A stretch of DNA of 64,000 nt. Origin: Sycobia sp. Sy_11 (Eukaryota > Arthropoda > Insecta > Hymenoptera > Epichrysomallidae). The notes below the pieces were generated by a model. The model was not told the origin of the DNA and made no database searches. It saw only the letters and a program-made list of their open reading frames with translations. Every line of letters starts with the position of its first letter. Position 1 is the first letter of the stretch. A program made the position numbers and the translations under genes. Location: assembly GCA_018907035.1 (NCBI GenBank), contig JACCIC010000022.1, positions 701,501 to 765,500 on the forward strand. Direction: 5' to 3'. This document shows, piece by piece, positions 1 through 44,022 of this stretch.

Positions 1-411
1 CAGATTACTTTTATTTCACACCTCTTAAAAAAAAAGAAGAGTTATCGAGGCGAGAGTGTTTTGAGTTTTATCCAAACGCAGCGCGTTCATCCCGCCAAGA
101 GAATATAATCAAGCGTTTCGAAAGACGTGAGGCCACTCTCAAATGCTATAGATAGATGCAGACACATACAGATATACACACGCGCACGCGAGTCTTGATA
201 AAAAAATACTCGAGCAATCTGCACACGTGTAATTCGCCATTGCCGCGTTTTCCTGTAATATAACGCCCCTTCAAGGGCGCTCTCATTACGAACGATACGA
301 ATTATAATGCGCCCGCATTTGTAATATATATATATATATGAATGACAATATGAAATATCTCGCGATACGCTGCACTGGGCGACGGCGGAATTGTTTGCAC
401 CCTTCTACTGT

Positions 412-456
<45 letters not shown>
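412..456. repeat. (AC)n(TA)n microsatellite
   Basis: A short AC run passing into about 36 bp of TA repeat. Confidence 0.95.
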
Positions 457-459
<3 letters not shown>

Positions 460-672
460 GGCGATTCGTCGTCGCGCCGCCGTCGTTACCGTCGTCGTCG
501 CGTATCCCGCGCACAACTCAAGTCCGTCTCCTCTTGCCTTCCCCTCTCGCCAATCTTGCCCGCCACCCGACGTAGTAGCTCTTAGCAACGCGGGAGAGGG
601 CGAAGCTCTGTAAAGAGGAAACGTCAAATTGCGCGGAATGAGTGAGCGGTGCGCGAATTAAGACAGAGGGAG

Positions 673-674
<2 letters not shown>

Positions 675-732
<58 letters not shown>
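675..732. repeat. (GA)n microsatellite
   Basis: About 57 bp of GA repeat next to a CpG-rich block. Confidence 0.97.
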
Positions 733-736
<4 letters not shown>

Positions 737-899
737 AAAGAAGGAGATGGGAGCGAAAGCGAGTTAACTCCGCGCCCTTTACTCAGTGCTCGCGGACGCG
801 TACCTACATAAATGTACATTTAAGTCCCGAGCTAAATTTAAATGTACCGCGTAAGTACCAAGGGAGTTTCTCTTCGCTATTCCCTACTAAATACACACT

Positions 900-904
<5 letters not shown>

Positions 905-935
<31 letters not shown>
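905..935. repeat. (GA)n microsatellite
   Basis: About 30 bp of GA repeat. Confidence 0.95.
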
Positions 936-937
<2 letters not shown>

Positions 938-1006
938 CGTATATAGTTGCCGCAGCTGTTACAAATCAATCAGGCTGTCGCGCGGATTTTCTCTTGGATT
1001 TGGGTT

Positions 1007-1018
1007 TATATATATATA

Positions 1019-1068
<50 letters not shown>
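1007..1068. repeat. (TA)n microsatellite
   Basis: About 60 bp of TA repeat with one TTT interruption near 1021. Confidence 0.97.
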
Positions 1069-1074
<6 letters not shown>

Positions 1075-2166
1075 TTGTGAGAGTCAGGAATATCCTGATG
1101 TTCATATATATACAAAATATATATGCGCCAAACTGCAGTATGAGTGCCTATTCTTGCGGGTTATTTTGCGCGAATTGGGAATTTCCAGATTCTCGTGTCT
1201 GGTAATATATGTATAGTAGAGATCCTGCTTGAACTATCAGTAATAGAACAAGTTATTACACTAGTAAATTATGAACATGAGTATACAGAAATTCTAAATT
1301 AATAAATGATGCTTAGATTTTTTAGAAATGCTTGAAGCTCAGATCGATTGTCGATTCTCTCGAAATTCGAAGTCTAATATCATTTTATGATGCATCCGTA
1401 ATTCTTATTAATACCTCTTCAAGCATTTAGAACAAAAAATTTGTATTGAGTCAAATCAACGTTTATTTGAATAGTTGGAAAAAAATATTTACTCGAGGCA
1501 AATAATTATTATTTCAGTTAAACAGTTAGCTGTTTGAAATGAAATTAATTTATGAAAACCATGAAATTACTTAGGTTTAAAAAATGATTTGTTTACAACT
1601 GTTAACACAAATTGTTATTTTATTCTATACGTTTTAGTAAGATTGATTCTAGTATGATAGTAACGAATTCAATAGAAAACATAATATTGAAAATGTCTCT
1701 AGAATGTATGTATAACCAAGCTTATTGGGCAAAGAGAAAGCAATCAGAGACACTTTTCCATCAGATTGAAACAAATCTTATTATATATATATATATGTAT
1801 ATTATGCATAGACTTATACGGGATATTACATGATACGCGATAATGGCCCTTTTAGTATTGCTTCCATCGTCTATATATATAAGCAAGACGAGATATGATA
1901 ATTGCAAAAGTAAAAAAATAATTGCAAGGCAACGTAGAAATGATAATTGGATACTAAAGTATAATTGAACAAGATATTTAGAAAACTTTAATGGGCTATG
2001 GCCGTGAAATATTTGATGAAAAATTTATTATTGGATATTAATTGGATCTGAGCGGTAATTTTACCAGTAAGCGATCGATGATTCATTAGGTTTGGAGCAC
2101 TCTTTACTTGTTTGAGGAACGGTACAGTTCATTCAATTATAAAAGTTATCTGTTTCATCCTTTTTC

Positions 2167-2168
<2 letters not shown>

Positions 2169-2221
<53 letters not shown>
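2169..2221. repeat. (TA)n microsatellite
   Basis: About 52 bp of pure TA repeat. Confidence 0.97.
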
Positions 2222-2223
<2 letters not shown>

Positions 2224-4450
2224 AATTTTTACTAATATATTAGTTGCTATCTATTCTTGAATCATTTCATTCTGGGATTTATATTTTTTTGTCGACGTGG
2301 AAAGTTCATTTGGCCTTCCGCATTTCACGCATAAACCAGTCATTATTCGCTGACATAAATGTGTAATTATAAAAATCATAAATACCAGGAACTTTTAGTC
2401 AGGGACTGTCCACTCAAACTGGATGATTCTCGATCTATTAGGCACATTCTCTATGATCCAGTTCCACAATTGAATGATTGATTTATCATTTATAAATATT
2501 ATCATATATATTTGAATCAATATGACCTTGAATGATCGAAAGTTTAGTTAATTAAGCCTGGAATTCATTTCATTTGTTATGAACAATTTTTAAAATTGTA
2601 GGAAAACGTTGAGTGTCCTGATTTTATTATTCAGCTATGCCGTTAAAAGTGTTCTAAATGATTAAACGATTGGCACTTCTTAAGGAAAAAAGTTAATTTA
2701 AAGATATTTATGGTTTTTGTAAATTAGACATTTATATTACTCAATGCTCGCCATAATAAATAAGTTTTTATTGCTTCTTAGCGTGTAGGTAAATAAAAAT
2801 TTAAGGAATTTTCAGGAAGGCTCTTATCAAGGCCAACAGTGCGTTATTTCTTTTTTTTTAATAAAAGAAATCCTCGATGGAATATCTTACCTCTTTCCAG
2901 AGAAATTGTTTTACGACTAATGAAAAAATGATGCGTTTCTAAAGCGACGACATTTTCTTTTGTTCGTAAAAATTTTTCTTTCAAATTTTGTTCGCTAAAT
3001 TTTTTCTTCAAAAGCATACAATTTAATTGATAATATTAAAAGATTATAAATGCATTAAGGAAGGAAAGCAATCGCAGAGTACTTTTCTGTATAGTTCTCA
3101 TAACGCCTTGATGACCCTGAGACAATAGTTAACTTCGTAGAAAGTTTTTACTTTATAATATCAATGTCCGAGGAAATTGAATTACCACGTTTACAATCAT
3201 TTTATTAAGTAATTTTCCCTAGTTTTTTTATCCTCAGTTTCAAATTTACGATCTGCAATTTACTTCAATTAACCAATTTAATTCGAGCTACTCTTAATCA
3301 ACAGAATGATTTACTTTACCATGCAAAAACGTGATAGAAAGAACTGGTTCAGCGATCGTCAACAATTGCATATTATTATTTTTCTTCTAATGCTAATTCT
3401 TTATTAATAGAATACTTGGCGAACACAGTAATAAAAAATTATGATTGTTACTATGGTCACTAATTGTTCGAGAATAATATTAAATCGAGTTTGGATAAAA
3501 TTCATTTAGATTATATGGTTGTATATTTCAATAAAATCCACGTAGATTTCAAGCTAGTTAAGATATAATATTAAGCAAAAATTTGTATTAATTATGAAAT
3601 TTAAAAATACTGAAGTGTATATCTATATTAATACTATAAAATATATGCCAATACTATAGAATAAACGTCTATATTAAATCTACAAATTTACTAGAAAATA
3701 AAAGTTATAACTTTTGAATACTTAACTAAATCCATGACAATGAATATTATATTTCAAATATTAAAGCTTTTGGTATTTCCATTATCAAACAAGACCTAAA
3801 ATTATTGCGAGACCGGCTTCATTTGGAAGAAGAATCGATTATTTAGATAAATACGATTAAATCGAATACATTTTGATTAAATTTAATCCATTGTCTCTCC
3901 GACACCTTAAACATATGTCATTAGACTTAGTACGAAGGAAAACGTTTCGGGCACTATCGGATCTGTTACAATTAGCACAGTGAACATTTTTGATTACGAA
4001 GGCGAATTAATGCCAGTTAACGGTCTAGCGCCAAGCTCAGTCTTGATTAGGCAATTTATCACTGCCGCGCGACACAAAATATCTCTATATCTATATGTGC
4101 TCGTGCACGCGCGTGCGCGTTAAAATACACGTTCGTATCGGCAATGGTGAATACCTAATGAGATTGAGGGTAGTCCACGGGATTAAGTCGCGTCCAAGCA
4201 AAGCGTTAATACAATTGTGGACAAAACGCGCGTAGTGAAGGAGGACCGCTCAAGGATCACACCAGTCCCATGCACACATATACGAGCTAATTCCATGCAC
4301 ACCTAACAAACACTGATCGCCCGACCAGGTGGCGCTCTAGGCGGCGTCCTCCCCGTGTCCGTATCGGCGATGTGACGACGACCGCGCCAGGCGAGTCCCG
4401 CAGGTGTGAACGAGGGAGGGCGAGAGGTGGGGGGGGGGGGAGAGGGGCCG

Positions 4451-35296
<30,846 letters not shown>

Positions 35297-35386
35297 TACC
35301 GAGATTTGCTTATTATTTTTTCTTCGCTCGTTCAACGCCGATTCTACGATAACGACCGGCTATCGTAATCATATGAGTATTTGTAG

Positions 35387-35392
35387 AATAAA
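35387..35392 (+). other. Rgl: Candidate polyadenylation signal of Rgl
   Basis: AATAAA lies 91 bases after the Rgl stop codon. It is the first canonical signal downstream. Further AATAAA hexamers follow in the AT-rich 3' flank (for example near 36590 and 37077), so longer 3' UTR forms are possible. By chance this hexamer is common in such AT-rich DNA. Confidence 0.4.
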
Positions 35393-38122
35393 GTATTTAC
35401 GAATGAGCGAGTATAATTACATTAACGAGTCGTGGATATGTTCTCGTTCGTTGCACTGAAAATCGATTAACTTTTATATTGTCCACAGAGAAAGGCAAGT
35501 GTAGATTTTACTAGCTGACATAATCATGTTTATTAATGATAATTAGATAGTTATAATTTTATTAACTTTAGTAAGAAATAATATGATTATAAATATTTTT
35601 GTAGAATCTCAAAAATATACTTTATGGGTTATTAAAACATATATACATATGTAAATTTATAGTCTAACGAATGGTGGTAATTTATAGAAAATAATATGAT
35701 TGCATATTACTTACAGGCATTCTCTTAATGAATGTAGGAAACTAATTTTGATGTATCTGCTGATTATTCAAAAGAAATACACGTATTGTATGTGTTTACC
35801 ATGACAGTTTGATTGTCCTTTACAAATATCAAATTTTTCTAATGTAGTTTGTATAAAGAAAAATGGCTATTAAAGTGACACGGACTTTTGGCAATGTTTT
35901 TTGTATTTATTGTCTTTGTATGCAATTGTGGCAGTTTGATTTCTATTTATATGAAAGTGATAACAATGTATTTCTATTTATTATGCAAATAGTATTTTAT
36001 GACTGTAACCGTTTAATAGTTATTTATAATAAGAAAAGCAGAGGACCAGTGACCTTTTTGTAAATAAGAACAAGCAAAGATTGTAAACATAATAAGTATT
36101 AAAGAACCTGAACATTTTTGATAAAATATACTGTTCTATTGTAGAAAATGAATGCAAGAGATTGTTAGTTTACTCGATTTAAGCCAAGTCCCGCTCGACT
36201 TATATGAAAAAGAAGATCTTTGTATAACGAGCTTTTCACATTAAAAATGTATTTAAAATTTTGTAAATTTTACTGTCGTCATTCCTTCGAAAAAAGTAAA
36301 TAAGAAATTCTGTGATACTCTGCAAAAAAGATAAATATTCGCCTTCTATGACAAAATTGAATCCATTTTTATAAATTTCTGAGACTTTCTGGTCTGATTG
36401 AATTATTGTGAAAATAGATGTCGCCAGTTGTAATTGATTTCGTGCTGTAAGAAAAGCCTTGTTTGATACTGTTTGATCGTTTAATGATGGCTTGATTATT
36501 TTACATTTGAGGAGTTCATACATTTTTATTCTTATTTTAGTATTAATATTGTTATAGGTACTACTTATGCAGGTGTTCCAATTCCTTCACTAATAAATAA
36601 GAAGAAAGGAGGAGTGCATAAACTAGGAATTTTATACATCATTCTTGTTATATCATTTAATATATTATCATCTATATTTGTGTATTAAATTAATTGTACT
36701 TAAAGTAATTATCTTTGATTTTAGTATAGATTTTATAATTAGCGATGTTTTATACATTAATACAGATGAAAGATTGTAAATATATAAATTATACATTTTA
36801 TATATGATGAAGAAGTCTCAGAACTTTGTGAAAAATACTCAGTCACTGAATGTATTGATGTTTAGATTTGTAGTAAATCTGCAAAAATTTGAAAAACCAC
36901 TATACGACGCTGTAAAGCACAAGTTAATACAATCCAAGTCCGATCGGAACCTGAATATAATATTATATTAGTCATAGGCCATTTTGTACTTAACGTTTCG
37001 TGAAATTTGCTTTAAATAATGATTCTTTCTTTTGAAGAGATATTAATAATAAAATAATATAAAAAATTACCCAATAAATAAACCATCGTTTAGCTGATTA
37101 CCTTCCTTGAGTCAATCAAAAATATATAGCTAATCGTATGTACTTGTATATATTATATAACGTAATGCGAATGAAAAAAAATTACATAATTAGTTCTGTT
37201 CAAAATGTTATATTTAATTGTACTAAATATACTTGTTTTACTGCAATTATAAAAAATAATATTTTAATAAACATAATTATATGTAAGTAATGTACAAGTT
37301 TGTATATTAGAATTTTTTTGTCTTTTATAAAAAATAAATATAAATTTAAACTGATATTAGGCAATCACGTTTTATATTTTGAAAGATATTTTTATTAATG
37401 GCCCTGAGCTATTAATTTATAAAGAAAAGGTACTATACAAAATCTTATATTATACTTTTATTATTGTTTAACAGATATTAATCAATAAATTAAATTAAAT
37501 TGTCCTTGAATTATTTCAGTCTACAATAAACAAAAATTTATAAGTAAATAAAAAAATTCAGCTATGCTGGAAAGAGAGGTTTAAAAACCCGTTAACTTCA
37601 AGAAAAAACTATAATAATTGTTGCCCGAACTCTATAACGTTTTTAAGGCTTTTAAGAACGAGGGAGCGGCTGAAAATGAAGAAATTGTCGACGATACTAA
37701 TCGGGCGACCGTCCGTCAACGACCCGCAGGAAAGCAGTTCTTAACGAATAATTGTTCTTGGTTCAGTTTCAAAGCTATATGTCCATGCGACGCACCAGGC
37801 TGGGGAGAACGTCCAGTCAGTGTGGACGACCTTTTTCTCGCCCCCCCCCAACGCTCTTCATATATAACGCTCCAGAGTTCCGAAACACGCTAACCTGTTG
37901 ACCATGCTCTGACAGCGGCATTGAAGCAGCGAGCGCTGCCGCATCCAGAGCTCCCGCGGGGGGAAATTGATAGATGATTTAAACGAGTACGGTGCGCGTT
38001 CTTTTTGTACGTAATCTGTGCAGCTAAATGTTATATAGACTTATATACGGGTTTCAGCGTCCTTGATGAGCGTCAAAACGACAAACTTACGGCCCAAGCG
38101 GATATCAGCTGATGCGGTTGAC

Positions 38123-38125
<3 letters not shown>

Positions 38126-38168
<43 letters not shown>
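38126..38168. repeat. (AT)n microsatellite
   Basis: About 42 bp of AT repeat. Confidence 0.97.
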
Positions 38169-38172
<4 letters not shown>

Positions 38173-39494
38173 GTGTCCACATGTATTGGTGGACAAGAAG
38201 GAACACTTTGCCGCGGAAGAATGGGTCGTAATCGCCGTGTGTAGACTTGAGTATAATTATAGTGGCGTGTAGGGATTTTTTTAAATCAACCCATAGAATT
38301 ATTGACTTTACATAAACTTCGCTGTACAGCATAAATTTTCGATGAAACTATGTCGGGGCGCATTGGAGTGCATTCGATAATCTGTATAATCATTGTGGTC
38401 GGCGGTCAGAACTGTCGTTTAATTCTATTTCCATTTTTTGGCGTTTTATCCAGGTAGAATTTGTGTACGAAACATTATATGGAATTGGGTAAAAATCAGT
38501 TTTCCACGTGTGTTGGAGAGGGTCGGAGTATTTTGAATTATTTTCTTGTTGTCTAAGTTTTTATTTTGTCGCCGAAGCCACGTACTCTATCCTGCAGCAA
38601 CGACATGCAGTGTGAATTTCTGTGGAAAGAATCTTACAAAGAATTTTTTTAGATTTTTTTTCGTCAGCGCCTGCTTCGAAACGTTCGAAGAGGCAGTCCG
38701 ACCGCTCTGCGCTGGTAATTTAAGCGGGTATGTTTGCAGGAGGACGAGGATGGACCAGCTGAATTCTGGCGCAGAAGGGGCGACTGTATTTAGTTTCGAC
38801 GGCAGAGTCAGGGTAAAACGATGAACAAGCGCGCATTAAAACAAAATCACACAATATAGTATATATTACGTAACATGTGTGAAAGAAACGCGATTTACGA
38901 ACAAGGGATAGTTCACGCCCTAGCGGAGTTCTTAAATTGCGCGCACGCTAGTTCGGTAAAATCGCGCGTGTACTATTTTTGAAAACGAAAGACCAGTAGC
39001 CCGATTGTCGTTGCAGTGCAGTAATCAGCCTATTATTGAGTTAAATTGTTAATGTTTAAATTAACGGAATTAATTATTATTGTGAAAGGGCTCATTAATT
39101 TGTTGAAAATAAAAATAAAGATTGCTACATAATAAATATTAAACGAGGAAATATTAAATAATAAAGTTTTTAAAGCTTAAGTAAATAAATAAAGAAATAT
39201 GCGAGCGATTAAATACTAACCATAGATTCGAGAAAAGCTGTGAATATCGCAGTTAGACATTTGTAAAAAAAATGAACGCGTCTAAAACACTTAACACTTA
39301 TAATTTGTCTTCATGGGTTACGTGGAAAAATAGTCGAGACGCAGACATCAAAAAACATTTGCGATGACAAGTTACCGCATAAATTTAATAAGATCTTCCT
39401 TCTGTCACCAGTGGCTTTGGAAATATTATTTAGGTAAAGCTTTAATAATCGAACCACTACAAATATTTTATAGGTTCAACGACAATGAAGAGCG

Positions 39495-39584
<90 letters not shown>
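39495..39584. repeat. (GA)n microsatellite
   Basis: About 90 bp of GA repeat with one AGAAGA break near 39523; the longest GA array in the window. Confidence 0.97.
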
Positions 39585-39587
<3 letters not shown>

Positions 39588-39988
39588 TATGTTCTGTAGG
39601 TTCGTTTAAAATAAACATAATCACTCCGATTAGATTCCCTACGCACGTTTCATATGATCCCTCGTACTATAGACCCATCATCAGAGTTATATCGAAAACA
39701 GAGGTGCGCGCATGACATTTTCAGAGAAAAAACATACTTTGCAATTTTTTTCGAATTTTTCAACAAACTTTAAAATTATATGTACTTAGATTCAAAACCA
39801 ATGAAAATTATGTTTTTTTTAATCCAGATAATATGATTAGAATTGTATGGTGTAAAAATATTGTAAATATCAATTCCACTTCAATAGTCATTTTATTAAA
39901 ATGACTTGGAAAATTAATATTTTAATGTTTAATTATGTATGTTTAACAAAATAGCTCTATTTATATTATTTCGTATTTACATTATTTC

Positions 39989-40040
<52 letters not shown>
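39989..40040. repeat. (TA)n microsatellite
   Basis: About 51 bp of TA repeat. Confidence 0.97.
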
Positions 40041-40042
<2 letters not shown>

Positions 40043-41763
40043 CTTGTATAATCCTAATACGAAATCATAATGTGACATGTGCATTTTTCAGAATGATATG
40101 GCTTAATATTGTGTCCTTATAGGTGTTTTGCTAAAGTAGGAAAGTTTTGTAAAAAAAATTCAATGCAACATTTTGACCCATTGTTGTCCTATAAATGAAA
40201 TCAATAGTTGATTCGTCATATGTTCTTTCACCGTTGAAGCTCATTGTTTTCTATATTGTTTACTTAGTTCTTGCCCAATAAATTAGGCAAAGCTTAAATA
40301 TAATCCCACAATTTAGATGTAAAAATATTTCAGTCTTGTGCTTTTATCATAACTGAACGTAGATGAAAAATTAAAATACTGAAAATTCATGTGAAGTTAA
40401 GAAATTTCTGGCAATTAACGTTGAGAATATTTATATAAAAAGCAGAACGAAAGAATAACTTGACTTTTTCTTCTCAGTCCCATAATATTTAATAGGAGCG
40501 TTACATTTAAATAAAATATCCGATGTTCCATCATTTAGAGATTCTTTTCTAAAAGATTTTCATCACTTGAAATTCAGTAAGATATTCATTCTGCATCTAT
40601 GTTGTACGCAATATGAGAAAGTGACTTGAGACTTTGCAGAAGCGATGGCATGAAGACTTTCTCGGACTTTTCAAACTGAAGAGTCAAAAATTTCATTTAT
40701 TCAAGTTTTAATCTTATAGCCATTTTCAAGCCTCTGCAACTTAAAAACTTTCTAATAACTTAACTCGCTATATTTGACTTTTGAAAGAAAAAAAAATCAT
40801 TCATTACGTGCATCAGTATTCACATGCAGTATTAAAATGTATAATAATGACATGCGTTATTCACATAAATCTGCTTATTATGTTTATGGAATTTGACATA
40901 AAACAAGGATGTCGTTACGTTACAAAGAAAAATAATATTATATAATAAAATATACAATAAAATAAAATTATATATAAATTTTAATAATATACCTTGACTA
41001 AGCTGAGTGTTAAATTTCTTAATAAAATCTTATTAGATTATTAAATCTTAAAGATTATTTATGTAATCAATTCTTAGCATTCGAAAGCAAACGCAACGTG
41101 CACAAAAGAATCAAATTAAGAAACATAAAAGTTTATTTTTTGATTTGGATAAAAAGGAAATTTTCCATTTATTAGAAAATTTGCTTTTAGTTTTCGAAGA
41201 ATTCATTTCGAAACGTTATTCAAAAGAAATTATTTATACATTGCAGATAGGAAACTAGGTTTTAAGAAAGTGCTCGAAAATTCTACCATAGAATGTTTTT
41301 ATTTTTCTTTATTCGACATTCGTGATAATTCTAGCATCAACTGGCAATTTTAATTGCAAATTCGATCTCTCACAGAAACATTTTCCCATTCTGCGATCGC
41401 GATATACTGTTTCCTAAATTCGAGGGATTTTTGCTTTCCTCCCGTTATCGCGTTAAAATATTCAAGGAATATTCAGAGTACGGGAGACAATGGCCAAGAA
41501 AACGGAAGGGGAGTACAAACACTCACACCCGCGTACATTCGCCAATAGTCGCGCGTCCGATCCGACTCGGCTCGTACTACTTGGGCTCGCAGGTATCTCC
41601 CACCGCTCTATATCGCTCTCTCCCTCGTGCGTTCCCCTTAAAACCTTTGTCTCGCTAGCGCGATCTGCCGCTTGGTGGCGCTCTCGGAACCAAACCGCGC
41701 CGCCGCCGCCGTTACCGTCGCAGCCCCTCGGTCATCCCTTCCCACCCCCTGTCCTCAAAACGG

Positions 41764-41764
41764 C

Positions 41765-41816
<52 letters not shown>

Positions 41817-41820
41817 CAGC
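41764..41820. repeat. (CAG)n trinucleotide repeat
   Basis: About 19 CAG-type triplets with TAG interruptions near both ends, within the CpG-rich block. The TAG triplets stop the Gln frame, so it is not read here as a polyglutamine tract. Confidence 0.96.
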
Positions 41821-41902
41821 GCTAGCTTGCTCGTCGTCAGTAGTGCGAACTCTCGAGCGCGGAGCTGACCCCTGTCGCGCGCGTTCCGTATATTCCGTAT
41901 AT

Positions 41903-41904
<2 letters not shown>

Positions 41905-41993
<89 letters not shown>
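41905..41993. repeat. Compound (AC)n(AT)n microsatellite
   Basis: About 53 bp of AC repeat followed by 36 bp of AT repeat inside the presumed 5' exon or promoter. Confidence 0.97.
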
Positions 41994-41996
<3 letters not shown>

Positions 41997-42786
41997 CGCG
42001 AACGACGGACCGAGAGCGAGGGGCGGGGAGAGGAAGCAACGACTGGCAGAAAGAAAGAGAGAGGCGCAATCTCTCTAGAGATAGAGAACGAGAGAGGCAG
42101 TGTGAGGTGGTGCCCAGCTGTGACGGCGACGATGCGCAGGAGCATCGTCGGGGACCGAGAGGGACAGGGGCGCGGGACCGATTGACCGATCGACGCCGCC
42201 CGCTACTCCTCCCCCACATCCTCCTCATCCCCGTCCCTCGAGCGAGCAGCCTAACCTCGAAATACACGGCCGCGGCCGATAGTATCATGTCGGAGGAGCC
42301 GCCGCGTCGGCGACGGGGACGGCGACGCTCGCCTCTCGACGTGCCGCCGAGGCAGCTGCGCCGCGCCGCGGTCCTGCCCGCGTAACAGACTGACCGAGAG
42401 AGTGGGAGAGAGACTGTGTGTCAGAAAGTGTGAGAGGGAGGGGGGATCGAGATAGAGAGGGAGACCGCCCCTCGCGCTCGCGCCAACGGTACGGAGACGG
42501 ATCGTGATAGTGAAAAAGACAGAAGGGGAGGCAATGCCGAGGGACGAGAGAGGAAGCGGGCCGAGAGAATCCCCGTGATCGTGCGGCGGGGGCCCGCGCT
42601 CGACGGAGCGCTCCTTCGATCCGAGCGCCAGGCGCCTTCCTGGCGCACCAGGCACCCGAGAAGTGAGGAAACAGAGGGAGGAGTGTCGAGCGAGTCCGGG
42701 TTTCTCGAGGATATGTAACGGTGCCCGCGCGACACGACGCGCGGTAGAAGGAAGCATCGCTGACGCCGAGGCCGAGGCAGAGGGGA

Positions 42787-42787
<1 letters not shown>

Positions 42788-42836
<49 letters not shown>
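42788..42836. repeat. (GA)n microsatellite
   Basis: About 48 bp of GA repeat, 66 bp before the GTAAGT donor. Confidence 0.97.
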
Positions 42837-42843
<7 letters not shown>

Positions 42844-42869
42844 GAAAGGGTGCTCGCAGGAAGTCGGTG

Positions 42870-42902
42870 ATGAACGCAGCTGGTCGAGCTATATCTGCTC
42901 CG
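42870..42902 (+). CDS. Possible partial first coding segment (11 codons) of the unnamed gene
   Basis: An ATG at 42870 opens MNAAGRAISAP, which runs in phase 0 into the GTAAGT donor at 42903. The upstream part of the same frame lacks an ATG and is (AG)n-derived, so this is the first plausible start in that frame. The exon may equally be non-coding. I do not recognise the peptide. Confidence 0.18.
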
Positions 42903-43495
42903 GTAAGTTTCGCGCGGATACTATTCACCTCCAACCCCCCCCCCCCCCACTGAAATCCCAACAACGGGATGTATGGATGCGTGGATTAATATTTGTTTAT
43001 TTTTTTTTTGCAATCTTCGAACATTGGATCCTGGAGCACGGAGGAGTTGCGGGAATGTCCATTGCCTCGTTATAGATACAATGTAACGTACGAGCGGAAG
43101 CGAAAGAGCTTCGCGCACGCGGGCTCATCGATTCGAACGGCGAACGGGACGGTTATTATTTAATAAACTTCAGCGAAGTGTGTAGATAAAAATAGGTCTG
43201 CGCTCGTGTGTGAAGTTTAGCTGGCAAGTTTGCGGGTTAATTCAATTTCGTCTGAAACGCGTTATATTTGTCTTGTAGATGTACGAGTGTCGAATGGGGA
43301 CGTATCCCCTCTCCCCATCTCTCGTCGAGTTCCTGTCGATCTTCTTTGTTTACAACAGGGTTCCGTAATTATATATTTATATGCCGAAATACGAGATGTA
43401 TTTTTCTTGTTAGCAAACAAATCACATTCTCCCTGGATCTACGATGCTCATGATGCATATATCACTCTGCGTCGATTATTGTGAGATTTTTCTAT

Positions 43496-43598
<103 letters not shown>

Positions 43599-44022
43599 AA
43601 GTTAGAGATAGAAATTGGGATAAAAAAACGAGTTAGAAGTGGGCTTATGTGCTAGTATATTGTAGCAGTATTGCGAATTATCAATCCATTTAAAAAGTAT
43701 CTACTCGTACTACACTCAACACTTATTGAATTCCATTCAATTAATATTGATGATAAATTACAATCGAAGAGGGGTACGAAAAACTTTGGATATCTTTTGT
43801 CGTTTCAATAAATTCAGCAATGAAATTGGAAGTAGACTTGTATATATATACCCAATTTGATTATTAATTCCAAAATCTTGGCAACATCGTAATTAATAAG
43901 TCCATCTATCATTTACGAATTTATGATATATCAGTTAAGGATTTGTATATCGACGTTCTATGCGTACCACAAAAAAATCAAAACAAAATCTATGTCTGAT
44001 TTTCATGAACATATCATAATAA

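Larger units (their letters stand above)
1..4450. other. 5' flank of Rgl, no gene recognised
   Basis: AT-rich DNA with microsatellites at 412-456, 675-732, 905-935, 1007-1068 and 2169-2221. A CpG-rich block at about 457-810 and another starting near 4040 stand out; either could be promoter or a non-coding 5' exon. No coding region is supported: the open frames here are made of dinucleotide repeats. Confidence 0.5.
35297..41490. other. 3' flank of Rgl / intergenic
   Basis: AT-rich DNA; its first part is the Rgl 3' UTR. A GC-richer island lies at about 37620-37970. Microsatellites are at 38126-38168, 39495-39584 and 39989-40040. Open frames at 35863-36063 (+) and 36236-36523 (-) have no recognised similarity. 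No gene is supported. Confidence 0.5.
41490..42902 (+). other. CpG-rich block, probable promoter and 5' exon of a second gene
   Basis: This is the longest CpG-rich block in the window, rising sharply from AT-rich flanks. It ends at CTCCG followed by GTAAGT (intron from 42903), a consensus donor, so transcription to the right is inferred. The block contains a CAG run (41764-41820), a compound (AC)n(AT)n array, an (AG)n array (42788-42836), and a short upstream ORF at 42287-42385 (32 codons, Arg-rich). This pattern resembles long GC-rich 5' leaders of insect genes with very large first introns. The gene itself cannot be named, because no downstream exon is recognised in the window. Confidence 0.4.

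Noticed and set aside
286..627. Several overlapping frames with Tyr-Ile runs
   Set aside because: They are translations of the (AC)n(TA)n array and its CpG-rich flank on both strands; no coherent protein remains outside the repeat.
649..1080. 143-codon frame rich in Arg-Glu
   Set aside because: Made of two (GA)n arrays and one (TA)n array joined by short unrelated sequence.
41837..41870. TCAGT initiator with a DPE-like element downstream
   Set aside because: The downstream element (TGACC) does not match the DPE consensus, and TCAGT alone is too common to call a start site.
41672..42385. 237-codon frame through the CpG-rich block
   Set aside because: It crosses CAG, (AC)n and (AT)n arrays and has no domain. 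Only the short ATG-initiated tail at 42287-42385 is worth mention, as an upstream ORF.
41712..42964. Antisense Leu-rich, Cys-Val and Ser-Leu frames
   Set aside because: Direct translations of the CAG, AC and GA repeats on the opposite strand.
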